NCBI GenBank assembly: GCA_015478665.1
Contig: JADMII010000010.1
Span: forward strand, 1-64,000
Reading direction: 5' to 3'
Length of the DNA stretch: 64,000 nucleotides
Source of the DNA: Dehalococcoidia bacterium
Lineage (GTDB): Bacteria > Chloroflexota > Dehalococcoidia > DSTF01 > JACRBR01
The notes beneath the pieces were generated by a model. It ran no database searches. It was not told where the DNA came from and saw nothing but the letters and a program-made list of their open reading frames with translations. This document shows, in pieces, positions 36,068 through 45,056 of this stretch; positions within the stretch are counted from its first letter, which is position 1; every line of letters starts with the position of its first letter. A program made the translations under genes and the position numbers.

Positions 36068-36846
36068 TGCTGTGCCCGCGCCCGGCGCACGAAGCTGCCG
36101 ACGAACGATTCGAGCTGGTCGCGCTGCGGCGCCGCACCGAAGGCCGTCGCCAGCACACTGCCATCAATGCGGCCGACGCGCACGAAGACGGCATCGGCGA
36201 CGAAGTTCGCGCTGAAGCCGTTCGTGAAGGTGGCCCTGCCGCTGATCCGCCAGGCGAACGACTCGTCGCCCACGGCCGGGAAGTCCAGCTGCTTGACGAC
36301 CTGTGTGTCGCTGATCTTCGCGCCCGCAGCGTCGTTCATCAGGAAGCCGGCGACCGACGCCGACGGCAGGTCACGGATGTACGCCAACGCGCTCGTCGCC
36401 CCGGAGGCGGCGCTGAAGAGCGTGGCGCTGTTCGTGACGCGCGCCGTCGTCGCGTTGAAGACGAGCCCCGGCGCCGGCGCGGCGGAGTACGCGACGTTGT
36501 AGGTGAGCAGCTGCCCCCACTCGCGGTACTGTCGCAGCGCCTGCGCCGCATCGGGCCGCGCCTGCGCCGCCTCGGCGTCCGTGATCGCGCGCGAGGCATC
36601 CTGACGGAATGCGCTCGGGAGGTCGGACGGCTGCAGCACCACCTGCGCGAGGCGCTGCTGCGCCTGCGCGGCGGTCATCGTCGGCGTGGCGGTCGGTGTC
36701 TTCGGCGCGCCGCCGCCACAGGCGCTGGCCGCGAGCAGGAGCAGCGCGAACCCGATGGCCAGCGCCGCGAGCCGCGCGTCGGTTGGCGCGAACGGACGCG
36801 CGCGGCGCCCGCCCGCGCCCTGCCTGCCGAGTCCCGCTCCCCGCAT
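36064..36846 (-). CDS. Hypothetical lipoprotein
   Basis: 260 residues. A basic n-region (about 1-25) and a hydrophobic segment lead to the lipobox LLLAASAC, followed by a short Pro/Thr linker. The mature part is a soluble alpha/beta domain with no recognised family. Its LQPSDLPSAFR and GDESFAWRIS segments resemble predicted exported proteins of Chloroflexota. ATG 36846 follows GAGGCGGC. It sits 10 bases after the aminotransferase gene and overlaps the amidohydrolase gene. Confidence 0.7.
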   Translation of the reverse strand: MRGAGLGRQGAGGRRARPFAPTDARLAALAIGFALLLLAASACGGGAPKTPTATPTMTAAQAQQRLAQVVLQPSDLPSAFRQDASRAITDAEAAQARPDAAQALRQYREWGQLLTYNVAYSAAPAPGLVFNATTARVTNSATLFSAASGATSALAYIRDLPSASVAGFLMNDAAGAKISDTQVVKQLDFPAVGDESFAWRISGRATFTNGFSANFVADAVFVRVGRIDGSVLATAFGAAPQRDQLESFVGSFVRRARAQQ

Positions 36847-36856
36847 GCCGCCTCGC

Positions 36857-38068
36857 CTACGCCACGGCCCGCTCGAGTGCGCGGCCGAAGCGCATGACCG
36901 CCTCCGGGATATCGGCCTCCGCAACATTGCTGTAGCACAGCCGGGCGAAGTGGCCGCCGCTGCCGTCGTCGAAGAACGGCTTGCCGCCGACGAACTGCAC
37001 CGCCTCTTCGTTCGCGGTCTCGGCGAGCCGCTGCGGGTCGATGCCCTCCGACAGCTCCAGCCAGAGGAAGAAGCCGCCCTTCGGCACGCTCCAGCGCACG
37101 AACTTCGGGCAGCGCTCGTCCAGCGCCGCCAGCATCGCGTCGCGCTTCCGGCGGTAGATCTCGATGACGCGCTCGACGTGCGCGTCGAAGCCGCCGCTCT
37201 CGCAGAACTCGGCGATGACGCGGGAGGTCCACGGCGAGACCCCCATGTCGAAGCGCATCCGCGTGATCGCGCTCACGACAGGCTCCTCGCCCATCACCCA
37301 GCCGATGCGCAGCCCTGTCGCCAGGGTCTTGCTGAACGTCCCCAGCAGCAGCGCGCCGCTGCCGCCGGCCAGCGCATAGAGCGACGGCGGCGCCGTCTCG
37401 TCGAAGCCGATGCGGCCGTAGGCATCGTCCTGGATGATCAGGATGTCGTGAGCGCGGCACACCTCGACGATCCGCTTCCGGCGTTCGAGCGACAGCGTGG
37501 CGGCCGCCGGATTGTGGAAGTTCGAGATCGTGTACAGCAGCTTCGCGCGCTTGCCCTCGGCGCGCACGCGCTCAATAGCCCGCTCGAGCGCGTCGACGTC
37601 GATGCCGTCATCATCGACCGGCACGCCGACGAGCTCCGGCAGGCAGGACATGATCGTCCGCACGCTGCCCGGGAAGCTTGGCCGCTCGATCAGCGCGACG
37701 TCGCCGGGGTCGAGGAAGGCCTCGCAGATGTTCTCCAGGCCGCCGGCGGAGCCGCAGGTCAGGACGAAGTTCTTCGGCCCGGTGTCCAGCGCCTCGCGGC
37801 GGTTGATGTCCTTCGCCAGCCATTCCCGCAGTCCGGAGTAGCCCTGCGGGCCGCCGTACATCAGCGCGAAGGTGCCCTCGCGGCGCAGCACGCGCTCGTT
37901 GCAGGCGATCAGCTCATCGGTTGGCAGCGAGCCTGGGTCGGGGATGCCGCCCGTCAACTGGATCGGCGGCACCGGCGGCGGCGGCAGGTCGCGCCCGGCC
38001 CACGGGCTCCACGCCATCGCGGCGCCGCGGGTCGAGATGGCGGCTTCCCAGTCGTACTTCTGCGTCAT
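36857..38068 (-). CDS. PLP-dependent aminotransferase, class I/II (2-aminoadipate/GntR-MocR C-terminal type)
   Basis: 403 residues of fold-type I. The PLP lysine lies in GTFSKTLATGLRIGW, preceded by the aspartate of IIQDDAYGRIGF and the asparagine of SNFHNPAAATL. The YGGPQGYSGLREWLA segment is typical of LysN/2-aminoadipate transaminases and the aminotransferase half of MocR regulators; there is no GntR DNA-binding domain. A TACAAT -10 candidate is at 38142-38137. The start is ATG 38068; the upstream in-frame extension is low-complexity. Substrate inferred only broadly (aromatic or aminoadipate). Confidence 0.87.
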   Translation of the reverse strand: MTQKYDWEAAISTRGAAMAWSPWAGRDLPPPPVPPIQLTGGIPDPGSLPTDELIACNERVLRREGTFALMYGGPQGYSGLREWLAKDINRREALDTGPKNFVLTCGSAGGLENICEAFLDPGDVALIERPSFPGSVRTIMSCLPELVGVPVDDDGIDVDALERAIERVRAEGKRAKLLYTISNFHNPAAATLSLERRKRIVEVCRAHDILIIQDDAYGRIGFDETAPPSLYALAGGSGALLLGTFSKTLATGLRIGWVMGEEPVVSAITRMRFDMGVSPWTSRVIAEFCESGGFDAHVERVIEIYRRKRDAMLAALDERCPKFVRWSVPKGGFFLWLELSEGIDPQRLAETANEEAVQFVGGKPFFDDGSGGHFARLCYSNVAEADIPEAVMRFGRALERAVA

Positions 38069-38200
38069 CAGTCGCGCGTTCCCAACTCTCTCCTGACGCC
38101 GAGTCGCGGCGCCGCCACCAGCTCGTCCGTCGCGTGATTGTAGCGAACGGCCGAGGCGGTCGTCGCCGCACTCACGCGCCATCCGGTGAACGAGCCGGTG

Positions 38201-38956
38201 TTACTCCGCCCCTCGTCCGCGCTCGGCGACGCGCGCCGCCGCCGCCCGGAAGCGTTCGTGGTGCTCCGGCGAGCCGCGCAGGTTGCGGTTCCACTCGCCC
38301 TCGGCCTTCAGCCCTGCGTCGATCTCCGTCGCGCGCTCGACAACCTCCTTCGTCGCCATCAGCGCGAGCGGCGAGTTCCGCGCGATCTCGTGCGCCATCG
38401 CGAGCGCCGCGGACTCGACCTCCGCGCGCGGCACCACGTGGTTCACCAGACCGATGCGCAGCGCCTCTTCGGCGCGCACGACGCGGCCGGTGAACAGCAG
38501 CTCCTTCGCATACGCCGGCCCGATGATCCGCGGCAGCTGCGAGCCGCCGACGACGAGGCCGTACACCGCGCCGGGAAAGCGGAAGGCGCAGTCGTCCGAG
38601 GCGATGCGGATATCGCACGTCGCCGCCAGCAGCGCACCGCCGCCGTAGGCGATGCCGTTGATGCAGCCGATGAGCGGCTTCGGGAAGCGTGCGAGGTGGC
38701 CGATCGCGCGCGCCATGCCATCGTTGCGCCCGTTCTCGTCGATCGCCGCGACGGCTTCGTTCATGTCCGCGCCAGCGCAGAACGCAGCGCCGCTGCCGAC
38801 GAGCACGGCGCAGATGACCTCCTCGTCGGCCTCGAGCGCCTCGAACGCCGTCACCACCCGCGTCGACAGCTCGCGGTTGAAGGCGTTGTGCTTCTCCGGC
38901 CGCTGCATCCGCACGATGCCGACGCCCGCGTCGCGGCCGATCTCGATGAGCTCCAT
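38201..38956 (-). CDS. Enoyl-CoA hydratase/isomerase family protein
   Basis: 251-aa crotonase-fold protein. The oxyanion-hole segments are NAFNRELS...GSGAAFCAGADMN and INGIAYGGGALLAATCDIRIA. In the usual catalytic positions the second block reads FPGAVYGLVVGGSQ, without a clear glutamate pair, so the exact reaction is uncertain. ATG 38956 lies seven bases after TACACT (38969-38964) with a TTCCCA -35-like hexamer at 17 bases, pointing to a leaderless mRNA. Fatty-acid or related acyl-CoA metabolism, in line with the two thiolase loci. Confidence 0.85.
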   Translation of the reverse strand: MELIEIGRDAGVGIVRMQRPEKHNAFNRELSTRVVTAFEALEADEEVICAVLVGSGAAFCAGADMNEAVAAIDENGRNDGMARAIGHLARFPKPLIGCINGIAYGGGALLAATCDIRIASDDCAFRFPGAVYGLVVGGSQLPRIIGPAYAKELLFTGRVVRAEEALRIGLVNHVVPRAEVESAALAMAHEIARNSPLALMATKEVVERATEIDAGLKAEGEWNRNLRGSPEHHERFRAAAARVAERGRGAE

Positions 38957-38992
38957 GGGGGGAAGTGTACGTTGGGCGCCGGGAAGTGGGAA
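38954..38992 (-). promoter_or_regulatory. Leaderless promoter of the enoyl-CoA hydratase gene
   Basis: Minus strand: TTCCCA (38992-38987), 17 bases, TACACT (38969-38964), seven bases, then ATG (38956-38954). The bases before the ATG are T followed by six C, so there is no Shine-Dalgarno sequence. Confidence 0.5.
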
Positions 38993-39072
38993 GTGAGAGG
39001 CGCTGGTCGCACCCCGCACGTCTCACTCCCCACAGCCATCTGCCAGCTTCGGTAGCCCCTCACTACCGGGTA

Positions 39073-39107
39073 TCGACGCACCGCGCTGCCCACCGTACCC
39101 TGACGAT
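39073..39107 (+). promoter_or_regulatory. Leaderless promoter of the ppa operon
   Basis: TCGACG (39073-39078), 17 bases, TACCCT (39096-39101), six bases, then ATG 39108. No ribosome binding site is present. It drives ppa-rdgB-moaA-moaC. Confidence 0.5.
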
Positions 39108-39614
39108 ATGCGCACTCCCCCGACGCCCGAGGGCACGGTCGACGTGCTCGTCGAGATCCCGCGCGGCAGCCGCAACAAGTACGAGTACGACTCCGGTCGC
39201 GGCATCCTGCGGCTCGACCGCACGCTCTACTCGTCGGTGCACTATCCGACGGACTATGGCTTCATCCCGGAGACGCTCGCCGACGACGGCGACGAGCTCG
39301 ATGCGATGGTGATCATCGAAGAACCGACGCTCCCCGGTTGCCATCTGCTCGCGCGGCCGATCGGCGTCCTGCGCATGGAGGACGACAAGGGCGTCGACGA
39401 CAAGATCATCTGCGTGCCGCTCGCCGACCCGCGGTTGGCGGAGGTCCATGAGTTCTCCGACATCGCCCGTCACTGGCAGCGCGAGATCGAGCACTTCTTC
39501 CGCGTGTACAAGGAGCTGCAGGAGCTGCGCGTCGAGATCCGGGGCTGGGGCGACAGCCGCCTCGCCTGGCAGATCATCGATGCGGCGCGCGCCGCGCACG
39601 GTGGCCGCGCGTGA
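39108..39614 (+). CDS. ppa: Inorganic pyrophosphatase
   Basis: 168-aa family I soluble pyrophosphatase that hydrolyses PPi to phosphate. The metal-binding signature is clear as DDGDELDAMV, and the YEYDSGRGILRLDR and HYPTDYGFIPETL blocks match the family. It is first in a four-gene coupled set with rdgB, moaA and moaC. RdgB releases PPi, and so does the MoaA/MoaC step, so co-expression with a pyrophosphatase is sensible (inference). Probably leaderless. Confidence 0.96.
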   Translation: MRTPPTPEGTVDVLVEIPRGSRNKYEYDSGRGILRLDRTLYSSVHYPTDYGFIPETLADDGDELDAMVIIEEPTLPGCHLLARPIGVLRMEDDKGVDDKIICVPLADPRLAEVHEFSDIARHWQREIEHFFRVYKELQELRVEIRGWGDSRLAWQIIDAARAAHGGRA

Positions 39615-40246
39615 GCCGGCGCCTGGTCATCGGCACGAACAATCCGGGCAAGCTGCGCGAGTTCCGCGAGTTGCTCGCCGGCTGCGGCCTGGGCTTCGAG
39701 CTGGTGACGCCGGCGGAGCTCGGCGTCGCCTTCGCGCCGGACGAAACGGGCACGACCTTCGCCGAGAATGCTACAATCAAGGCAGTCGCCGCATCGCGGG
39801 CGACCGGCCTGCCCGCGCTGGCCGATGACTCGGGGCTGGAGATCGATCACCTGGGCGGACGCCCAGGAATTTTTTCCGCGCGTTATGCTGGAGGGAACCG
39901 GACGGATCCGGCGCTCAGCGACGAGGAACGTGTGCAGATGGTGCTCGATGAGATGCGTGGGGTGCCGGAGGAACGGCGGGCGGCGCGCTTTCGCTGCGTC
40001 ATCGCCATCGCGACGCCGGACGGCGGCGTGCAGACGATGGACGGCGTCTTCGAGGGGCGCATCGGCGATGCGCCGCGCGGCGAGAACGGCTTCGGCTACG
40101 ACCCGATCTTCGTCGTGCCGGAGCGGCGGATGACGAGCGCCGAGCTGGCGCCGGCCGAGAAGAACGCGATCAGCCATCGCGGGCAGGCAGCGCTCAAGGC
40201 GTGCGAGATCTTGCGAGGGATGGCGAATGGCAGTCCTACGTCCTGA
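39611..40246 (+). CDS. rdgB: XTP/dITP pyrophosphatase (house-cleaning)
   Basis: 211-aa Ham1 family enzyme that removes non-canonical purine nucleotides. Signature blocks: IGTNNPGKLREFREL at the N-terminus, TFAENATIKA, LADDSGLEID, and the SHRGQAALKA C-terminus. GTG 39611 overlaps the ppa stop by four bases, and its 3' end overlaps moaA by 20 bases. Confidence 0.95.
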   Translation: MSRRLVIGTNNPGKLREFRELLAGCGLGFELVTPAELGVAFAPDETGTTFAENATIKAVAASRATGLPALADDSGLEIDHLGGRPGIFSARYAGGNRTDPALSDEERVQMVLDEMRGVPEERRAARFRCVIAIATPDGGVQTMDGVFEGRIGDAPRGENGFGYDPIFVVPERRMTSAELAPAEKNAISHRGQAALKACEILRGMANGSPTS

Positions 40247-41300
40247 CGCCGTCCGCCGCGTCGACGACCCGCTCGCGTCGTCGCACCGGGGCGTCGTCGA
40301 CCGGCGCGGCCGGCCGGTGCGCGACCTGCGCATCAGCGTCACGGATCGCTGCAACTTCCGCTGCCGCTACTGCATGCCGCGCGAGGTCTTCGGGCCGGAC
40401 TTCGCCTTCCTCCCCCGCGCGGAGATCCTCACGTTCGAGGAGATCAGCCGCGTCGCCCGCGCCTTCGTCGCCCACGGCGTGCGCAAGCTGCGCCTGACCG
40501 GCGGCGAACCGACGCTGCGCGCCGGCCTGCCCGATCTCGTCCGCATGCTCGCCGCGATCCCGGAGGTGGAGATCGCCCTGACGACGAACGGCTCGCTGCT
40601 CGCCCGGCAGGCGGCGCCGCTCGCCGAAGCCGGGCTCTCGCGCCTCACCGTCAGCCTCGACTCGCTCGACGACGCGGTCTTCCGTCGCATGAACGACGCC
40701 GACTTCGCCGTCGCCGATGTCCTGGCAGGCATCGACGCGGCGGCCGCCGCCGGCCTGCCGGTCAAGGTGAACGCCGTCGTCCGCCGCGGCGTCAACGACC
40801 AGAGCGTCATCGACCTCGCGCAGCACTTCCGTCGCAGCGGGCATGTCGTGCGCTTCATCGAGTACATGGACGTCGGCACGAGCAACGGCTGGCGTCTCGA
40901 CGACGTCGTACCGGGAGCGGAGATCATCGCCCGGATCAACGCCGAGATGCCGCTCGAGCCCGTCGAGGCGCGCTACTCCGGCGAGGTCGCGCGGCGTTGG
41001 CGCTACGCCGACGGCGGCGGCGAGGTCGGCGTCATCACCTCCGTCTCGCAGCCGTTTTGCGCTGCCTGTACGCGCGCCCGCATCGGCGCCGACGGCATGC
41101 TGTACACGTGCCTCTTCTCGACGACCGGCACGGATCTGCGGGCCGTCCTCCGCGCCGATGACGGCGACGCGCGGCTGCGTGAGGTCATCGCCGGCGTCTG
41201 GGCGGGCCGCGACGACCGCTACTCGGAGCTGCGCGCGCGGGCGACGGACGGTCTGGCGTCCGGCGAGCGCCGCGTCGAAATGTCGTACATCGGTGGCTGA
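40227..41300 (+). CDS. moaA: GTP 3',8-cyclase (molybdenum cofactor synthesis)
   Basis: 357-aa radical SAM enzyme that performs the first step of molybdopterin synthesis. The N-terminal cluster CxxxCxxC is in [12 protein letters not shown]; the C-terminal cluster is in [20 protein letters not shown]. The protein ends in IGG, the conserved MoaA tail required for activity. It overlaps rdgB by 20 bases and moaC by eight. The same pterin would serve the tungsten AOR encoded 6 kb upstream. Confidence 0.97.
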   Translation: MAVLRPDAVRRVDDPLASSHRGVVDRRGRPVRDLRISVTDRCNFRCRYCMPREVFGPDFAFLPRAEILTFEEISRVARAFVAHGVRKLRLTGGEPTLRAGLPDLVRMLAAIPEVEIALTTNGSLLARQAAPLAEAGLSRLTVSLDSLDDAVFRRMNDADFAVADVLAGIDAAAAAGLPVKVNAVVRRGVNDQSVIDLAQHFRRSGHVVRFIEYMDVGTSNGWRLDDVVPGAEIIARINAEMPLEPVEARYSGEVARRWRYADGGGEVGVITSVSQPFCAACTRARIGADGMLYTCLFSTTGTDLRAVLRADDGDARLREVIAGVWAGRDDRYSELRARATDGLASGERRVEMSYIGG

Positions 41301-41802
41301 CGCGCAGGGCGAAGACCGCTCGCCGGCCGGCGGCCTGAGCCACATCGACGCCGCCGGTCGCGCGCGCATGGTCGACGTCTCTGCGAAGGCGGACACGAGG
41401 CGCGAGGCGACGGCGCGGGGGCGCATCGACATGGGGACGGAGACGCTGGCGCTGATCGCGACCGGCGGCATGCCGAAGGGCGATGTGCTCGCCGTCGCGC
41501 AGATCGCCGGCATCATGGCGGCGAAGCGCACGCACGAGCTGATCCCGATGTGTCATCCCCTCGCGCTCACCGGCATCGACGTCGCGCTGCGGCCCGATGC
41601 CGGCGCGTCCTGCGTCGAGATCGAGGCGACGGTGCGCACGGCTGGCAAGACGGGCGTCGAGATGGAAGCCCTGACCGCCGTCAGCGTCGCCGCGCTCACC
41701 GTCTATGACATGTGCAAGGCCGTCGACCGCGGAATGCGGATCGATGCCGTGCGCCTGGTGCGCAAGAGCGGCGGGAAGTCAGGGGAGTTCGTGCGGGAGT
41801 AG
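41293..41802 (+). CDS. moaC: Cyclic pyranopterin monophosphate synthase
   Basis: 169-aa enzyme that converts the MoaA product to cPMP. Signatures: [29 protein letters not shown], and the catalytic [28 protein letters not shown] 41293 lies inside the last codons of moaA, so the two are tightly coupled. No moaE, moaB or moeA follows in this window; the convergent esterase gene begins nine bases later. Confidence 0.97.
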   Translation: MADAQGEDRSPAGGLSHIDAAGRARMVDVSAKADTRREATARGRIDMGTETLALIATGGMPKGDVLAVAQIAGIMAAKRTHELIPMCHPLALTGIDVALRPDAGASCVEIEATVRTAGKTGVEMEALTAVSVAALTVYDMCKAVDRGMRIDAVRLVRKSGGKSGEFVRE

Positions 41803-41810
41803 GGCGCCGG

Positions 41811-43070
41811 TCAGCCGCCTCCATACAACCACATCAGCCCGTCCGCGACGGTGCCCCGCCAGCAGGCGTAGTCGTGGCCGCCGGCGAACTCCTGGTACCG
41901 CACGTCGTAGCCCTTCACCGCGAGGACGTCACGCAGCCGGCGATTCGCTGCCAGCATGTCCGGGTGCTCCGACCGATCCGGCACTTCGAGCGCGCCGACG
42001 TCCGCATACACCCGGAGCGGCAGGCGCTCGGACGCATCGAGCTGATGCGTCAGCCACTGCCACTCGACCTGCTGCGCGCGGACATCGACCGGCAGCTGCG
42101 CCCTTGGCCCCCACCAGTAGGAGCCGGACTGCGACAGCACGTTGCCGAAGACATCGGGATGACGAAACCCGGCGAACATTGCGCCGAGGCCGCCGGCGCT
42201 GACACCGCCGATGCCCGTTTGCGACCGGTCGCCGGTGATGTGGTAGCGCGCGGAAAGCCATTCGTGCACGAGCTCGTGCGCGACGCACGCGGCGAAGCGC
42301 TCATCGCCGAGCAGCTCGGCGATGCGGTCGAGCTGGTGCACCATCGCGACGACGAGCGGGCGGATGCGCCCGGCGGCGATGAGATTGTCGAGCGTCGTGG
42401 GCAGCTGCGTCTTCAGGTAGGCGAAGCCGTCGTACAGGACGAGCAGCGGGTAGGCTGCGCCGCCCCTGTCGTAGCCGGGCGGCAGGTAAGTCCAGATCAG
42501 ACGCTCGTTCCCGAGCGCCCGGCTCTCGAACGTCTCGCGCTCGATGCGCCCCGCCGGCACGTCCGGGTCGCACGCGATCCACGGCTGCGGCGGCGCCTGC
42601 GGCAGTTCGAGCGTCGAGATCGCCGGGAGCTGCGGCCGGTTGAAGTCGATGCGCCGTGGATTGAGCGGGTCGGGCAGCAGCCCACCGCTCATCGCGAGCC
42701 GGTCGAGCGCGGCGTAACGCGCCTGGCCTTCTTCCGGCAGCCCGGCGTCGACAGCGAACTGGTAGCCTGAGCGGATGTCGTTGGCGACGCGGAACGAGGC
42801 GTGCCAGACCGCGGTGCCGGGGAGCGTCGCGAGCGCCGCGAGCGGCACGCCGGTGACCGCGCCGAACAGCAGCACCTCGCGCGTCTGCTCGTCGCCACGC
42901 CAGACGAACGTCACGAGCGAGTGTCCGGCGTCACCGGCGATCGGCTCGAGCAGCGGCGCGCCGCTTGTTGCGACGCCGGCCCAGAACGCCGCTTCCGCAT
43001 CGCCTTCGCCGGCAAGGACGCGGGCGGACAACGCCTCGATGGTCGGGCTCGTCGCGCTTGCGGCTGTCAT
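41811..43070 (-). CDS. Enterochelin esterase-like alpha/beta hydrolase
   Basis: 419 residues with an N-terminal beta-sandwich-like domain (about 1-150) and a C-terminal alpha/beta hydrolase of the Fes/IroE group. The nucleophile elbow is GGVSAGG, a catalytic His is likely in GGHDYACWRG, and the LPPGYDRGGAAYPLLVLYDG block is typical. There is no signal peptide, so it would act in the cytoplasm. Fes-like enzymes cleave siderophore or other esters; no siderophore genes are nearby, so the substrate is open. Confidence 0.8.
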   Translation of the reverse strand: MTAASATSPTIEALSARVLAGEGDAEAAFWAGVATSGAPLLEPIAGDAGHSLVTFVWRGDEQTREVLLFGAVTGVPLAALATLPGTAVWHASFRVANDIRSGYQFAVDAGLPEEGQARYAALDRLAMSGGLLPDPLNPRRIDFNRPQLPAISTLELPQAPPQPWIACDPDVPAGRIERETFESRALGNERLIWTYLPPGYDRGGAAYPLLVLYDGFAYLKTQLPTTLDNLIAAGRIRPLVVAMVHQLDRIAELLGDERFAACVAHELVHEWLSARYHITGDRSQTGIGGVSAGGLGAMFAGFRHPDVFGNVLSQSGSYWWGPRAQLPVDVRAQQVEWQWLTHQLDASERLPLRVYADVGALEVPDRSEHPDMLAANRRLRDVLAVKGYDVRYQEFAGGHDYACWRGTVADGLMWLYGGG

Positions 43071-43152
43071 CGGACGGTCTCCTTCCCGGGACAGCGGCTG
43101 CGCCCGCTCGATCGCGCACCACTGTCGCCGCGGCCACGCCCGTCGCTGCAGG

Positions 43153-44088
43153 CTACCACCAGATCTTGTCTTCGATGTCCTGCGGCAGGTCGGCGTACTC
43201 CGTCGTCCAGAGCTGCGTGCTCAGGTACTTCCAGCCGCCGTCGGCGAAGAGGCAGACGATGTTCCCCGCGTCGAGCCGCTCGGCGACCCGCTGCGCCGTC
43301 TTCAGCACGGCGCCGGCCGAGATGCCCGCGAAGATGCCTTCCCGCTGCGTCAGCTCCTTCGACGCCGCAAAGGAGGTGCGTGAGTCGACGACGATCTTGC
43401 CGTCGAGCACCGACTCATCCAGCACCGGCGGGATAAAGCCTTCCTCCAGGCTGCGCAGCCCCTGCACGAGGTCGCCCGGATGCGGCACCGCTGCCACCAC
43501 CTTTACCGATGGCTTCATCTCCTTCAGGAAGCGGCCGGTGCCGGTGAGCGAGCCACCGGTCCCCATGCCGGCGACGAAGACATCGACCTCCGGCAGATCG
43601 CGCAGGATCTCCGGTCCGGTCGTCTCGTAGTGAGCGCGCGGGTTCATCTCGTTGCCGTACTGGTACGGCATGAAGTACGCCGGGTCTTCGGCAGCGATCT
43701 GCTTCGCCACTTCGATCGACCCGTTCGTGCCGCGCGCGCCGTCGGAGTAGACGATCTCGGCACCGAACGCCGTCAGCAGCTCCGTCCGCTCGGCGCTGAC
43801 GCTCTCCGGTATCACGACCTTGAGGCGGTAGCCCTTGATGCGACAGATCATCGCCAACGAGATACCCGTATTGCCCGACGTCGGCTCGAGCACGACGCGG
43901 TCCTTCGTCAGGACGCCCGTGCGCTCCGCCTCGTCGATCATGTACCGGGCGATGCGGTCCTTGACGCTGCCGCTCGGGTTCTGCCCCTCGAGCTTCGCGT
44001 AGAGCTTCACCGACGGCTTCGGCGACATACGCGGCATCTCGACGAGCGGCGTGTTGCCGATGGCGTCGATGAGGTTGGAATAGATCAT
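43153..44088 (-). CDS. cysM: CysM-type cysteine synthase (CysO-dependent group)
   Basis: 311-aa PLP enzyme of fold type II. The PLP lysine is in SGSVKDRIA and the SGNTG motif follows. Several blocks match mycobacterial CysM rather than CysK: YQYGNEMNPRAHYETTGPE, EGIFAGISAGAVL, GWKYLST, and a C-terminus ending in Trp-Trp. CysM of that group uses O-phosphoserine and a protein thiocarboxylate (CysO-COSH) as sulfur donor. A CysO-like gene and a CysO::E1 fusion lie just upstream in the same orientation. Confidence 0.88.
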   Translation of the reverse strand: MIYSNLIDAIGNTPLVEMPRMSPKPSVKLYAKLEGQNPSGSVKDRIARYMIDEAERTGVLTKDRVVLEPTSGNTGISLAMICRIKGYRLKVVIPESVSAERTELLTAFGAEIVYSDGARGTNGSIEVAKQIAAEDPAYFMPYQYGNEMNPRAHYETTGPEILRDLPEVDVFVAGMGTGGSLTGTGRFLKEMKPSVKVVAAVPHPGDLVQGLRSLEEGFIPPVLDESVLDGKIVVDSRTSFAASKELTQREGIFAGISAGAVLKTAQRVAERLDAGNIVCLFADGGWKYLSTQLWTTEYADLPQDIEDKIWW

Positions 44089-44147
44089 CGTTTCAATTCA
44101 GTTGCCATATGCGCGTACGGAACCGCCGTGCCTCCTCCGGATCCCTG

Positions 44148-44576
44148 TCATCGGAACTGCCAGATGCCCAGCATGTTTCCGGCCGGATCGCGGAATTCGG
44201 TCACCCAGAGATCGCCCTGCTCGTACACCGGCCGCGCCAGCACGCCACCATGCCGGCCGATCGCGTCGGCGACGCCGTGAATGGCGGCGACGTAGACGTA
44301 CGGCAAGATGCCCGGCGTCGATGAGATAGCGCGCCCGGTGACCCATGCTCCGATGATCTGCCCGCTCGCATCTTCGAAGCTCCGCCGCTGCTCGTCGGCG
44401 TGCCCACCGGTCGTCGTCCAGCCGAAGACATCAGCGTAAAACGCCGCCGAGCGGTCCACGTCAAGCGCCGGGATCTCCATGTACGAGACCTTCCCGTGTA
44501 CCGCGAGCGGGTTCGCGGACGCGCTCCTTGCCGCTGGCGAATCGTCGCCCGTGGTCATCGTCGCCGCTGCTCCCAC
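44148..44576 (-). CDS. VOC/glyoxalase-like protein
   Basis: 142 residues of the vicinal-oxygen-chelate superfamily, with the start of the domain at KVSYMEIPALDVDRSAAFY and the FRDPAGNMLGIW ending. Such proteins bind divalent metals for isomerase, dioxygenase or resistance roles; the specific role is unknown. It overlaps the end of the CysO gene by 22 bases and lies 60 bases before cysM, so it belongs to the same operon. Confidence 0.8.
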   Translation of the reverse strand: MGAAATMTTGDDSPAARSASANPLAVHGKVSYMEIPALDVDRSAAFYADVFGWTTTGGHADEQRRSFEDASGQIIGAWVTGRAISSTPGILPYVYVAAIHGVADAIGRHGGVLARPVYEQGDLWVTEFRDPAGNMLGIWQFR

Positions 44577-44854
44577 GCGATGCCCGAGCCGCCGGCGAGG
44601 GCGGGGAGGATCGAGACCGTGTCGCCGTCCTTGAGGCGCGTGTTGAGCTGCTCGAGGTACCGGATGTCTTCGTCATTCAGATAGATGTTGACGAAGCGAT
44701 GCAGGCTTCCGTCCTGCATGATCTGCTGCTTGAAGCCCGGGTAGCGACCGTCGAGGTCGCTCAGCAGCTCGCCGACCGTGCCTCCCCGGCCCTCGACGAC
44801 CTTCGCGCCCGTCACCTTCTGCAGCACGGAAGTCACTTTTACTTCTACTGCCAT
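44555..44854 (-). CDS. CysO/MoaD-type ubiquitin-like sulfur carrier with a tail after the diglycine
   Basis: 99-aa beta-grasp protein. The family ends in a diglycine whose C-terminal glycine becomes a thiocarboxylate. Here ILPALAGG (Gly88-Gly89 by count) is followed by eleven-plus further residues (SGIAWEQRRR), so the carrier would have to be trimmed before activation. In actinobacteria a JAMM peptidase (Mec) handles CysO, but none is in this window. ATG 44854. It is likely the sulfur donor for the neighbouring CysM, though MoaD function for the pterin pathway cannot be excluded. Confidence 0.85.
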   Translation of the reverse strand: MAVEVKVTSVLQKVTGAKVVEGRGGTVGELLSDLDGRYPGFKQQIMQDGSLHRFVNIYLNDEDIRYLEQLNTRLKDGDTVSILPALAGGSGIAWEQRRR

Positions 44855-45056
44855 GGTTTCTCGTCGTCCTTTCGAATCGCGGCCTGCCGGTCCGCGTTCG
44901 GGTATCTCTCTGCGCCGTGCCGGCTCTCCCGACCCCTCTCCGCGGCGGTGAAGAGGGCGCCCGTTGCCTCTCCGTCAACCGGAAACGCCGGTTCTCTCGC
45001 CCGACTGACCCACCCGCTCCGCTCGCCACCGCAGCGCGTGAGTCCGGCGGCGGCCA
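44855..45056. other. Intergenic spacer inside the sulfur operon
   Basis: About 200 bases without coding potential. It contains small inverted repeats (AACCGG-AAACG-CCGGTT near 44987) and a CCCTCTCC...GAGAGGG-like pattern that loosely resembles sequence at 58265-58310. No promoter is evident. Confidence 0.3.
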
